Of a DNA stretch of 64,000 bases, positions 56,645 to 64,000 are shown piece after piece (within the stretch, counting starts at the first letter, position 1; each line of letters starts with the position of its first letter). This stretch comes from JACQFK01 sp036383955 (GTDB lineage: Bacteria; Planctomycetota; MHYJ01; JACPRB01): positions 1 to 64,000 of the forward strand of contig DASVNH010000219.1 of NCBI GenBank assembly GCA_036383955.1, read 5' to 3'. The notes below the pieces were generated by a model. It was not told the origin of the DNA. It saw nothing but the letters and a program-made list of their open reading frames with translations, and did not search any database. Made by a program: the position numbers and the translations under genes.

Positions 56645-58372
56645 ATGCTCAAGTGCGACGTCGTCATGAAGGGCGGCATCACCAGCGGGATCGTGTATCC
56701 GAAGGCCGTCGCCGCCCTCGCCAAGACCTACGCCTTCCAGTCCATCGGCGGGACGTCCGCGGGCGCCATCGCGGCCGCCGCCACCGCCGCCGCCGAGTAC
56801 GGCCGACGGCACGGCAACGCCCAGGCCTTCGACGAGCTCGAGAAGCTGCCCGACCAGCTGGGCGAGACGGTGAACGGCGCGCCCAAGCTGCTCTCGCTCT
56901 TCAAGCCCCAGACGGAAACCGAGCCGCTCTTCCACGTGCTGCTCGCCGGCCTGAAGGGCGTCGGCGCCGCCGTCGGCGAGGCCGTCCGCCGCTACGCGCT
57001 CGCCGGCCTGCTCGGCGCCCTCCCGATCCTCGTCATCCTGATGCCGTTCTTCAGCCTCGCCAACCTGCTCGCCGGCAACTTCTTCGCCGTGATCCTCGGC
57101 GTCTTCCCCTGGCTGCTCCTGTCGGCCGTCGGGTTCGCCGTCGGCGTCGCGCTCGGGGTGAAGAGCGACCTCCAGAAAAAGATCCCCGCCAACCTGTTCG
57201 GCCTCTGCAGCGGCCTGGGCGACGGCGCCCTCACCCCCTGGCTCTACGAGCTCTTCCAGAAGCTCTCCGGTAAGAAAGACGGGCCGCTGACGTTCGGCGA
57301 CCTCCAGGGCGACCAGATCGACCTCCAGATGATGACCACCAGCCTCACCCACGGCCGGCCCTACCGCGTGCCGCTCGAGGGGAAGGCGTTCTACTTCCGG
57401 GAAGCCGACTTCCTCCGCCTCTTCCCGAAGGAGGTCGTCGACTGGATGAAAGCCCACGCCCCCGCCGAGACGGGCCCGCGGGCGGCCGACGAGTTCCTGC
57501 GCTGGCCGGAGGCGAAGGATCTGCCGGTGGTCGTCGGGACCCGCCTGAGCCTGTCCTTCCCGCTGCTCATCAGCGCGGTGCCGCTCTACGCGATCGACTT
57601 CGACCGCCCGGAGGGCGAGCGCAAGCCCGAGCCCTGCTGGTTCTCCGACGGCGGCATCTCGTCGAACTTCCCGGTGCACTTCTTCGACGCCCCGCTGCCC
57701 GGCTGGCCCACGTTCGCCATCAACCTGCGCGCGTTCCCGGGACGTCCGACCTCCGACGAGGAGGTCTGGATGCCGAAGGACAACAAAGAGGGGCGGCGGG
57801 AGTGGTGGAACCGCTTCGAGGGGCGCGGGACGGCCGGCTTCGTGGGCTCGATCCTGGACGCGATGCAGAACTGGCAGGACAACACGCAGCTGCGGATGCC
57901 GGGCTACCGCGACCGCGTGGCGCACGTGGGGCTCGGGCCGGACGAGGGCGGGCTCAACCTGGCGATGCCGCCCGAGCGCATCGCGGCGCTCTCCGGCCGC
58001 GGGAAAAAAGCGGGCGAGACGCTCGCGGCGCGCTTCACGCCGGGCAGCGCCGAGAAGCTCAACTGGGAGAACCACCGCTGGGTGCGCTTCCGCTCGTCGC
58101 TCGCCACGCTCGAGGAGCTCTTCGCCAAGCTCGCGAAGAAGCTCGACCCCGCCGCGCCGCCGTTTCAGGCCGGCGACGTCCCCTACGGCGAGCTCGTGTC
58201 CAAGAAAGACGCGGTGAGCTACGACTGGGAGCGGAGCGAGCAGCGGGAGCGCGCGGAAAAAGCGCTCGCCGAGCTGCGCGCGATCTCGATGGAATGGACG
58301 GCCTCGCCGCAAAAGCTGGCCGAAGGCTCGCCGCAGCCCACGCCGGAGCTGCGGGCGCGGCCGAAGATCTGA
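56645..58372 (+). CDS. Patatin-like phospholipase with inserted transmembrane hairpin
   Basis: In this 575-aa protein the N-terminus carries the patatin core: oxyanion GGITSG, nucleophile Ser38 in GGTSAG, and catalytic Asp in SDGGISSNFPVHFFDAPLPG. Between them, at about 116-172, two strongly hydrophobic segments (LLGALPILVILMPFFSLANL; VILGVFPWLLLSAVGFAVGV) anchor the enzyme, which is unusual for soluble patatins. It should hydrolyse acyl esters of membrane lipids. GAGGGAGG lies 5-12 bases before the ATG. Two further genes follow in the same operon. Confidence 0.85.
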   Translation: MLKCDVVMKGGITSGIVYPKAVAALAKTYAFQSIGGTSAGAIAAAATAAAEYGRRHGNAQAFDELEKLPDQLGETVNGAPKLLSLFKPQTETEPLFHVLLAGLKGVGAAVGEAVRRYALAGLLGALPILVILMPFFSLANLLAGNFFAVILGVFPWLLLSAVGFAVGVALGVKSDLQKKIPANLFGLCSGLGDGALTPWLYELFQKLSGKKDGPLTFGDLQGDQIDLQMMTTSLTHGRPYRVPLEGKAFYFREADFLRLFPKEVVDWMKAHAPAETGPRAADEFLRWPEAKDLPVVVGTRLSLSFPLLISAVPLYAIDFDRPEGERKPEPCWFSDGGISSNFPVHFFDAPLPGWPTFAINLRAFPGRPTSDEEVWMPKDNKEGRREWWNRFEGRGTAGFVGSILDAMQNWQDNTQLRMPGYRDRVAHVGLGPDEGGLNLAMPPERIAALSGRGKKAGETLAARFTPGSAEKLNWENHRWVRFRSSLATLEELFAKLAKKLDPAAPPFQAGDVPYGELVSKKDAVSYDWERSEQRERAEKALAELRAISMEWTASPQKLAEGSPQPTPELRARPKI

Positions 58373-58384
58373 GGAGGGAAAAGC

Positions 58385-58723
58385 ATGGGACTCTGGTCCA
58401 AGAACAACCGGGCGTGCAAGACCCTGTGGGTCAGCGCGCGCTACCTCAAGCAGTATTCGGAGGTCTTCGACGACGCGGGCGCCCTCAAGATGCGGGGCCT
58501 CGAGTTCTGGAAGGACGATCTCGACCTCCGCAAGATCGAGGCGGGCGCGCTCGCCACGCAGCTCTCGGACATGTTCCGGAAGCTCTTCGGCGCGAAGTTC
58601 GAGAAGGACGTCGCGGCCCCCCAGGCCGTCGAGGGCATGCGCGGCGTCCTGATCGAGGGGAACAAGACGATGGCCGACTTGGCGGAGAAGGTCGATGCTT
58701 TGTTTTATTTCAAAGGCGAGTAG
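58385..58723 (+). CDS. Small unknown protein in the patatin operon
   Basis: The 112-aa protein (MGLWSKNNRACKTLWVSARY) is soluble and mostly helical with no known motif. GAGGG precedes its ATG. It begins 12 bases after the patatin stop and overlaps the next gene by 29 bases. It might act with the lipase. Confidence 0.65.
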   Translation: MGLWSKNNRACKTLWVSARYLKQYSEVFDDAGALKMRGLEFWKDDLDLRKIEAGALATQLSDMFRKLFGAKFEKDVAAPQAVEGMRGVLIEGNKTMADLAEKVDALFYFKGE

Positions 58724-60194
58724 CCTCGTCCTGGCCGCGCTGCTCGCGGGCCCCGAGGTGAAGCTCGAGGACGCCGCGGCGGGGCAGCCGCTCAAGGTGT
58801 CGTGGAAGGGCTTCGAGAAGGCGGGCGACGACATCCTCGGCTACCACTACCGCGTGATCTCGAAGGAGGGGGCGACGGACGTCGTGCTCCGCGACTTCGT
58901 GCGCGTGCCGGCGGGGAAGACGTCGATCGTGATCTCCGGCCTCCGCCTGGAGCCGAACCAGACGATCGCGGTGGTGGTGGCGGTGCGCTACGCGTCGAAG
59001 CCGCGGACGCGGACGCTCCTGACGGAGTCGAACAGGATCAAGATCACGGCCCCGCCCGCGGAGGAGGAGCCGGAGGTCGACGAAACGCCCGCCGGCGCGC
59101 TGCTGCGCTTCGCGTCGGGGGTCGAGGGGCTGTCGGCCCGCCCCGCGGACGGCGACGCCCCGGGCGAGGCGGTGCTGCGCGCGCTCGAGAATCCCGAGAC
59201 GCTGAACGCGGTGCTGAAGTCGCTGCTGGCGGGGGATCACGGGCTGCGGCTGCTGAAGGACCTCAAGCTGGAGATCAAGGCGCTGCAGGCGAACGAGGGC
59301 GAGACGGTGCTGGGCGTGGGCTGGACCTACGACAAGGTGGTGACGTCGCTGCCGTTCGACCTCCCCTCGACGCACGGGTTCGACCTGCGGGTGGAGTCGG
59401 AGGGGACGGCGGCGTTCGACCGGGAGCAGAACCCGAAGGACTTCCTCAAGGCGGCGGTGGGGCTGAGCTTTTTCGCGTCGTTCGGCGGCGTGGTCGGGGA
59501 GGCGGACGCGGCGACGCAGGACAAGCTGAACGCGCTGGTCGACGTCCTGGTCGACATCAAGGACGCGCGCGAGCTGGACCGGTCCGAGCACTGGCGGGCC
59601 TTCGACGAGATCGTGCGGCGCTACCTGACGACGCAAGTCTACGTGGACCTGGGCGTGGACGCGGGCCTGGAGGCGAACCAGGGCTTCACGTCGAAGCAGG
59701 CGGTCTTCGAAGCCAAACTCGGCTTCGACGTGAAGGCGTGGAACGACGGCGACCCGCTGGCGCAGCTGAACCTCTTCGACTGGCCCTTCGCGGTGCTGCG
59801 CTTCATGACGGGCTACGACGAGAAGGTGAGCGTGCGCGGCTCGACGATTCCGGTGCTGCGCGCGGCGATCGGCCTCGTCGATCCGTTTGAAGGCGATCCG
59901 CGCGACGACGTGGGCGACGACTCGTCGTTCTGGCGCTACACGCTCAAAGCCGGCTTCCGCACGCCGGTCGCGCGCGTGGCCGGCAGCACGGTCCACTTCG
60001 AGGCCTACTACCGCTACGACCGCGAGCTGGGCCCCTCGCGCGAGGTGCGGACGGCCGAGCTCGACACCTACCGCTACTACACGGTGACCGTGGTGAGCGC
60101 GACGGGCGTCTACGCGAGCTACGCCGGCGGCCACCTGCCCTTCGACGCCGAGAAGGACCAGATCTACGAGGCCGGCCTCCGGGTCAGCTTCTGA
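58695..60194 (+). CDS. Secreted protein with Fn3-like N-terminus and predicted beta-barrel
   Basis: The 499-aa protein starts inside the preceding gene and has a signal peptide (LCFISKASSLVLAALLAGPE). Residues 25-120 look like a fibronectin-III-type module (LKVSWKGFEKAGDDILGYHY, LRLEPNQTIAVVVAVRYAS). The C-terminal 300 residues alternate polar/hydrophobic strands (VHFEAYYRYDRELGPSREVR) and end in a Phe (EAGLRVSF), as outer membrane barrels do. It could localise or release the lipase product. Confidence 0.65.
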   Translation: MLCFISKASSLVLAALLAGPEVKLEDAAAGQPLKVSWKGFEKAGDDILGYHYRVISKEGATDVVLRDFVRVPAGKTSIVISGLRLEPNQTIAVVVAVRYASKPRTRTLLTESNRIKITAPPAEEEPEVDETPAGALLRFASGVEGLSARPADGDAPGEAVLRALENPETLNAVLKSLLAGDHGLRLLKDLKLEIKALQANEGETVLGVGWTYDKVVTSLPFDLPSTHGFDLRVESEGTAAFDREQNPKDFLKAAVGLSFFASFGGVVGEADAATQDKLNALVDVLVDIKDARELDRSEHWRAFDEIVRRYLTTQVYVDLGVDAGLEANQGFTSKQAVFEAKLGFDVKAWNDGDPLAQLNLFDWPFAVLRFMTGYDEKVSVRGSTIPVLRAAIGLVDPFEGDPRDDVGDDSSFWRYTLKAGFRTPVARVAGSTVHFEAYYRYDRELGPSREVRTAELDTYRYYTVTVVSATGVYASYAGGHLPFDAEKDQIYEAGLRVSF

Positions 60195-60198
60195 GAGT

Positions 60199-60204
60199 TA
60201 TCCT
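60199..60204 (+). promoter_or_regulatory. -10 hexamer TATCCT, leaderless spacing
   Basis: TATCCT, TCTGGC, ATG: spacing of 6 before the PrsW gene at 60211, only 4 bases after the preceding stop codon. Confidence 0.45.
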
Positions 60205-60210
60205 TCTGGC

Positions 60211-61392
60211 ATGACGTTCCGCTGCGCGTGCGGACGCGAGATCGCGGGGCCCGGCTGCCCGGCCTGCGGCGCGCTCTACGACCTTCGGCCCGGCTGGCGC
60301 GCGGTCCGCTGCGCGTGCGGCGCCACCGCGCTCGCCGCGCCGGGGCAGGTGGGGACGTCGATCCCCTGCGCCGGCTGCTTCCTCCGCGTCGCGGTGCCTC
60401 CGGACGCGCCGCCCGCGCCGCCGGTCCTGAAGCGGCCGCCGCGGGGGACGTCGACGGCCGTCTCCGGCGGGATCCGCGACCGCCTGCGCTGGCTCTTCCC
60501 GCTGACGCTGCTGCCGCTGCTGATCCACACGTTCCACGCGGGCGACGAGCCGTCGGTGCGGGACCTGATGCGGCGGGCGGTCGAGGAGAACCCGGTGGTG
60601 GTCGAGCCGGGGGTCATCATCGCGACGGTCGACGACCTGTTCCGGGTGCTGCGGATCGAGAGGGTGGAGGGCGCGTTCCACTCCCGCTTCACGGGGGCGC
60701 ACTGGCTCTACGCGGCCCTGGCGGCGGCCGGCTTCTGGGCGCTGATCGTGGGATTGTTCCCGCTGGGCCGCGCGAACTCGCTTCATCTGTGGACGGTGGG
60801 CCTGCTGATCGGCACGGGAGGGATCCTGCTGCTGCTGGGGCTGCACCGGCTGCCGTTCGTGAAAGTGATGTACGACGCGGCGTTCGGCGAGACCGGCTTC
60901 GTCACCAGCCTGGTCGGCTACACGCTGGGGATCGGCGTCTGCGAGGAGCTGGTGAAGCTGCTGCCGCTGGCGGTCGTGTTCCGGAAGGGGGGGACGCTCG
61001 ACGTCCGCGGCGCCGTGGCGTGGGGCCTGGCGATGGGCGCGGGCTTCGGCGTGAGCGAGGCGGTCTTCTTTTCGGCCAACGCCTACAACGGCCTGCGGCC
61101 GGGCGGGATCTACGTGGTGCGCTTCGTGAGCGTGGTGGCGCTGCACATGGCGTGGAGCGGGACGGCGGCGGCGTGGCTGTGGACCCGCCGCGACGAGATC
61201 GGGGACGCCGAACACGCGTGGAGCGGGCTGTGGCCGATGCTGACGGCCTCGGCGGGATCCATCCTCCTGCACGGCCTCTACGACGGCTTTCTGAAGTTCG
61301 GCGTCGGCATCACCGCTCTCTGCGTGGCCGCCCTCAGCTTCGTCTACTTCTTCTGGTCCGTCGACCGCAAGCTGGCGGAGGAGCGGGGGTGA
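60211..61392 (+). CDS. PrsW-family intramembrane protease with N-terminal zinc ribbons
   Basis: In this 393-aa protein two zinc-ribbon-like Cys sets open it (CACGREIAGPGCPACG; CACG...CAGC). A PrsW core of about eight helices follows with the family motifs CEELVKLLPLAVVF (EExxK), GAGFGVSEAVFF and ALHMAWSG. PrsW in Bacillus starts the cleavage of an anti-sigma factor, so a role in regulated proteolysis of an anti-sigma factor such as the one at 21003-21776 is possible but unproven. Ends 3 bases from the convergent kinase. Confidence 0.85.
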   Translation: MTFRCACGREIAGPGCPACGALYDLRPGWRAVRCACGATALAAPGQVGTSIPCAGCFLRVAVPPDAPPAPPVLKRPPRGTSTAVSGGIRDRLRWLFPLTLLPLLIHTFHAGDEPSVRDLMRRAVEENPVVVEPGVIIATVDDLFRVLRIERVEGAFHSRFTGAHWLYAALAAAGFWALIVGLFPLGRANSLHLWTVGLLIGTGGILLLLGLHRLPFVKVMYDAAFGETGFVTSLVGYTLGIGVCEELVKLLPLAVVFRKGGTLDVRGAVAWGLAMGAGFGVSEAVFFSANAYNGLRPGGIYVVRFVSVVALHMAWSGTAAAWLWTRRDEIGDAEHAWSGLWPMLTASAGSILLHGLYDGFLKFGVGITALCVAALSFVYFFWSVDRKLAEERG

Positions 61393-61395
61393 CCC

Positions 61396-64000
61396 TCACT
61401 CCTCGCGGAGGTACGGCTCGAAGGCGGGGCGGAGGGCGGGGTCCAGCTCGATCGCGCGCTTCAGGTCCGCGAGCGCTTCCGCGCGATGGCCCGCTTCCAG
61501 CTTGAGGACGCCGCGCAAGCCCCGCGCCGCCGCGAACGACGGCTTGAGCGCGAGGGCGGCGTCGAGATCCGCGATCGCGTCGGCTCGACGTCCCGCCGCC
61601 TGCCGGACGCGGGCGCGCCCGAACCGCGGCATGGGGTCCTGGGGTAGGCCGTCGACCGCCCGCGTGAACGCGACTTCCGCGGCCTCGAGCTTCTCCAGCC
61701 GCAGATGGCACTCGCCCAGCAGCACCGCCGCGTCCACGCGGCCCAGGGCGAGCGCTTTCTCGAGACACGGGACCGCCTCCGCGGCCCGCCCGCATTTCAG
61801 GTGCAGAAGGCCGATGTCCCGCAGGAGGCCCGCGTTGTCGGGCATCCGTTCCAGCGCCTGGAGGCAGTCCGCCATCGCGTCCTCGAAGCGTCCCTGCTGC
61901 TCGCGCGCGTGCCCCCGGTCCGCGTACGCCGCGCCGCTGTCGGGCGCGACCTCGAGGGCCTCGGTGGCGAGGTCCTCCGCTTCGGAGAAGCGCCGTTCCT
62001 TGATGGCCGCCCGGGCCAGCGCCAGCACGCCCTCCGGGCTCTTGTGGCCCAACTCGATCGCCCGGCGGTAGGCCTTCGCCGCCTCGGCCCGCTTCCCCTC
62101 GCGCTGGCGGAGGATCCCGAGATTGAAGTGGGCCTCCGCGTAGTCCGGCGAGAGCTCCAGCGCCTTCGCGTAGTCCTCGCCGGCCTCTTTCAGGCGGTCG
62201 GCCCGGGCCCGGATCGCCCCGCGGTTGGTGAACGCGTCGGCGGTCGGCCGCGCGCGCACCACGTGATCCATGTCCCGCTCCGCCTCCTCGAACTTTCCGA
62301 GGGCGAGAGACGAGAGGGCGCGGCCTTCCCGGCTGTCGGGGTCGGCGGGCTCGGCCTCGACCGCCCGGGCGTAGGCTTCGACGGCCTCCGCGAAGCGGCC
62401 CATCTGGTAGCGGAGATAGCCGAGATTGCAGAGCAGCGTGGTGTTCCGCGGCTGCGCTTTCAAGGCCTCTTCGAAGACGGCGTGGGCGCCGGCGAAGTCC
62501 TTCTTCTGCGTGAGGATGTTGCCGCGGAGGTTGAAGAGGTCGGAGGATCCGGGATTGATCTTGAGGGCCCGGTCGACGGCCTCCAGCGCCGGATCGAGCC
62601 GCCGCGCGAACAGCAGCATCGTCGCCGCGTGGTACAGGAGCGTGTGGTCGTTGGGCGTGATCTCGACGGCCGCCGCCAGGTAATCCGCGGCCGCGGGGAA
62701 GTCGCCCCGCAGCAGGCGCGCGTGCCCGAGCAGGCGCAAAGGCGCGGGATCGTTGGCCTGCAGCGAGCGGGCGCGCAGCAGCGGCTCCTCGGCCCGCTCC
62801 TCGCGGCCGGGTCGCCAGCGCGCCAGCTCGGCGGCGCCCTGCAGCAGCGCTTGTTCGAAGTCGCGGGCCGCGAGGCGCCCGGCGGCCTCGATGTCGGAGA
62901 GGATCTCGGCGCGAAGGACGTCGCCCCCTTCCGGGTTCCAGGTGAACTGCGGGAGGGCCGTCGACGTCCGCAGCGAGACGGTCTTGAGGCCGTGCTTCAT
63001 GAAGAGGCGGTCGAGGCGGAGCAGGGCCCGCTCGACGTAGGCGCGCAGATGGGCCGGGTCCCGCGCGATGGCCCGCGAGAAATCGGCTTCGGCGTCCTGC
63101 CCGAGGAGGCGGCGGACGCGGCCCAGGAGATAGTGGGCGTCGGCGAACTGGGCGTCGAGCTCGACGGCCCGCGCGGCGTTCGCCTCCGCGCGTCCGAGCT
63201 GGGCCTTGTATTGCCGGAGGACGTCGTCGGACGCCTTCGCCGTGAAGCGGATCTTGTCGGCCGAGTCGAAGAGGTCGGCGGCCAGCTCGAAGTAGGGCTT
63301 GGCGTCGGCGCGGGTCCGCTGTTCGCCGGCGCGGAGCGACCACGTGCCGGCCGCGAGGAGCAGGCCCGCGGCGATGGCCGCGGCGCCGGCCGTGGCCAGC
63401 TTGTGCTTGCGGACTTTCCGCACGAGGCGGGAGACCGCCCCCACGGGCCGCGCCTGCACGGGCTCGCCGTCGAGCCAGCGGCGGAGGTCGGCGCCGAACT
63501 CCTCGGCGGTCGCGTAGCGGCGGGCCGGGTCTTTCTCGAGGCACTTGAGCGCGACGGTCTCGAGCTCGACGGGCGCGGCGGGGTTGAGCTTGCGCGGCGG
63601 CAGGGGCTCGGCGTGCGCGACGTCCACCAGGAGCTGCGCGACGTCGTCGGACACGAACGGAGGACGTCCCGCGAGAATCTCATAGAGCAGGGCGCCGAGG
63701 GAGTAGACGTCGCTGCGCGGGCCGATCTCGTGGGCGCGCCCGCGGGCCTGCTCGGGCGACATGTAGGCCGGCGTGCCGACGGCGAAGCCCGACCCCGTGA
63801 GGCTCGACCCCGTGCGCACGGACTTGGCGAGCCCGAAGTCCATGACGAAGACGCGGCCGCGGGCGTCGACCATGACGTTGGCGGGCTTCAGGTCGCGGTG
63901 GATGATGCCGTGCTCGTGGGCGTAGCCGACGGCCTCCGCCACGCGGGCGAGGGGCTCGACGGCCTGCCGGACGGGGGGCCGGGCGGCCAGGAGGCCGTCG
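61396..64000 (-). CDS. Serine/threonine protein kinase with TPR tail (partial, N-terminus off right edge)
   Basis: The reverse strand is open to base 64000, so at least 868 residues are present and the glycine loop lies outside. Kinase motifs: HEHGIIHRDLKPANVMV (catalytic loop), VMDFGLAKS (Mg site), PAYMSPEQARG (activation segment). A membrane helix follows (LATAGAAAIAAGLLLAAGTW), then about twelve TPR-like repeats of about 34 residues (e.g. YAEAHFNLGILRQREGKRAE). This is the classic planctomycete receptor-kinase layout. The TPRs should bind partner proteins outside the cytoplasm. Confidence 0.9.
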   Translation of the reverse strand, partial: DGLLAARPPVRQAVEPLARVAEAVGYAHEHGIIHRDLKPANVMVDARGRVFVMDFGLAKSVRTGSSLTGSGFAVGTPAYMSPEQARGRAHEIGPRSDVYSLGALLYEILAGRPPFVSDDVAQLLVDVAHAEPLPPRKLNPAAPVELETVALKCLEKDPARRYATAEEFGADLRRWLDGEPVQARPVGAVSRLVRKVRKHKLATAGAAAIAAGLLLAAGTWSLRAGEQRTRADAKPYFELAADLFDSADKIRFTAKASDDVLRQYKAQLGRAEANAARAVELDAQFADAHYLLGRVRRLLGQDAEADFSRAIARDPAHLRAYVERALLRLDRLFMKHGLKTVSLRTSTALPQFTWNPEGGDVLRAEILSDIEAAGRLAARDFEQALLQGAAELARWRPGREERAEEPLLRARSLQANDPAPLRLLGHARLLRGDFPAAADYLAAAVEITPNDHTLLYHAATMLLFARRLDPALEAVDRALKINPGSSDLFNLRGNILTQKKDFAGAHAVFEEALKAQPRNTTLLCNLGYLRYQMGRFAEAVEAYARAVEAEPADPDSREGRALSSLALGKFEEAERDMDHVVRARPTADAFTNRGAIRARADRLKEAGEDYAKALELSPDYAEAHFNLGILRQREGKRAEAAKAYRRAIELGHKSPEGVLALARAAIKERRFSEAEDLATEALEVAPDSGAAYADRGHAREQQGRFEDAMADCLQALERMPDNAGLLRDIGLLHLKCGRAAEAVPCLEKALALGRVDAAVLLGECHLRLEKLEAAEVAFTRAVDGLPQDPMPRFGRARVRQAAGRRADAIADLDAALALKPSFAAARGLRGVLKLEAGHRAEALADLKRAIELDPALRPAFEPYLREE

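Overview
The window is very GC-rich and densely packed. Four-base ATGA/GTGA overlaps are common within operons. The gene set points to a Planctomycetota-type bacterium (inference from gene content, not a placement): a serine/threonine kinase with a TPR tail, a sulfatase, an SGNH hydrolase, many secreted HEAT-repeat or hypothetical proteins, FloA/NfeD membrane proteins, a GldA/GldG-like ABC system with a DUF4340 partner, and several ECF sigma factors. No rRNA, ordinary tRNA or CRISPR array is visible. Many transcription units share one architecture: a TANNNT -10 hexamer followed 6-7 bases later by the start codon, which implies leaderless mRNAs.

Layout. 1-587: partial MshEN/zinc-ribbon gene. 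621-9372 (minus): one long operon for D-apionate-type acid sugar catabolism. A CUT1 ABC importer (two permeases, Tat-type lipoprotein binding protein, ATPase) is followed by ApnL-, RuBisCO-like-, OiaK- and ApnO-type enzymes. The promoter carries a 32-bp near-perfect palindrome between and over its -35 and -10 boxes. 9470-17355: HEAT protein, AEC transporter, SGNH hydrolase, sulfatase, HEAT/ArsR pair and an acyl-CoA synthetase. 17402-22449: lipoprotein, PP2C phosphatase, cNMP-binding protein, ECF sigma/anti-sigma pair and a HigBA-type toxin-antitoxin pair. 22698-26282: NfeD-NfeD-FloA membrane-microdomain operon. 26396-34036: YHS/thioredoxin-like protein, a MITE-like element, a large HEAT protein, lysA, small proteins and a thioredoxin/prenyltransferase-fold protein. 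34131-39166: ABC/GldG/DUF4340 operon. A DUF6348 gene at 39180-39890 looks inserted.

40048-43987 (minus) is the most striking region. It encodes a Ro60-type TROVE-vWA protein, an unknown protein, a JAMM/JAB peptidase and an E1-like adenylating enzyme. Upstream are a small beta-grasp, ubiquitin-like protein ending in Gly and, between it and Ro60, three tandem structured RNAs that fold as Y RNAs. Two of them carry a circularly permuted tRNA-like module. Together they make a predicted Ro60-Y RNA RNP coupled to a ubiquitin-like modification system.

44123-48967: membrane protein, CPBP protease, ECF sigma, macro-domain protein, beta-propeller protein and FadL-like porin. 49102-55176: a visibly AT-richer island with an XRE-HTH protein, an Apea/HEPN-like protein, a TIR protein and two PD-(D/E)XK-like nucleases, probably anti-phage defence. 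55459-64000: RNase D, a patatin-like lipase with an inserted membrane hairpin, a predicted barrel protein, a PrsW protease and the C-terminal part of a serine/threonine kinase with many TPRs that runs off the right edge.
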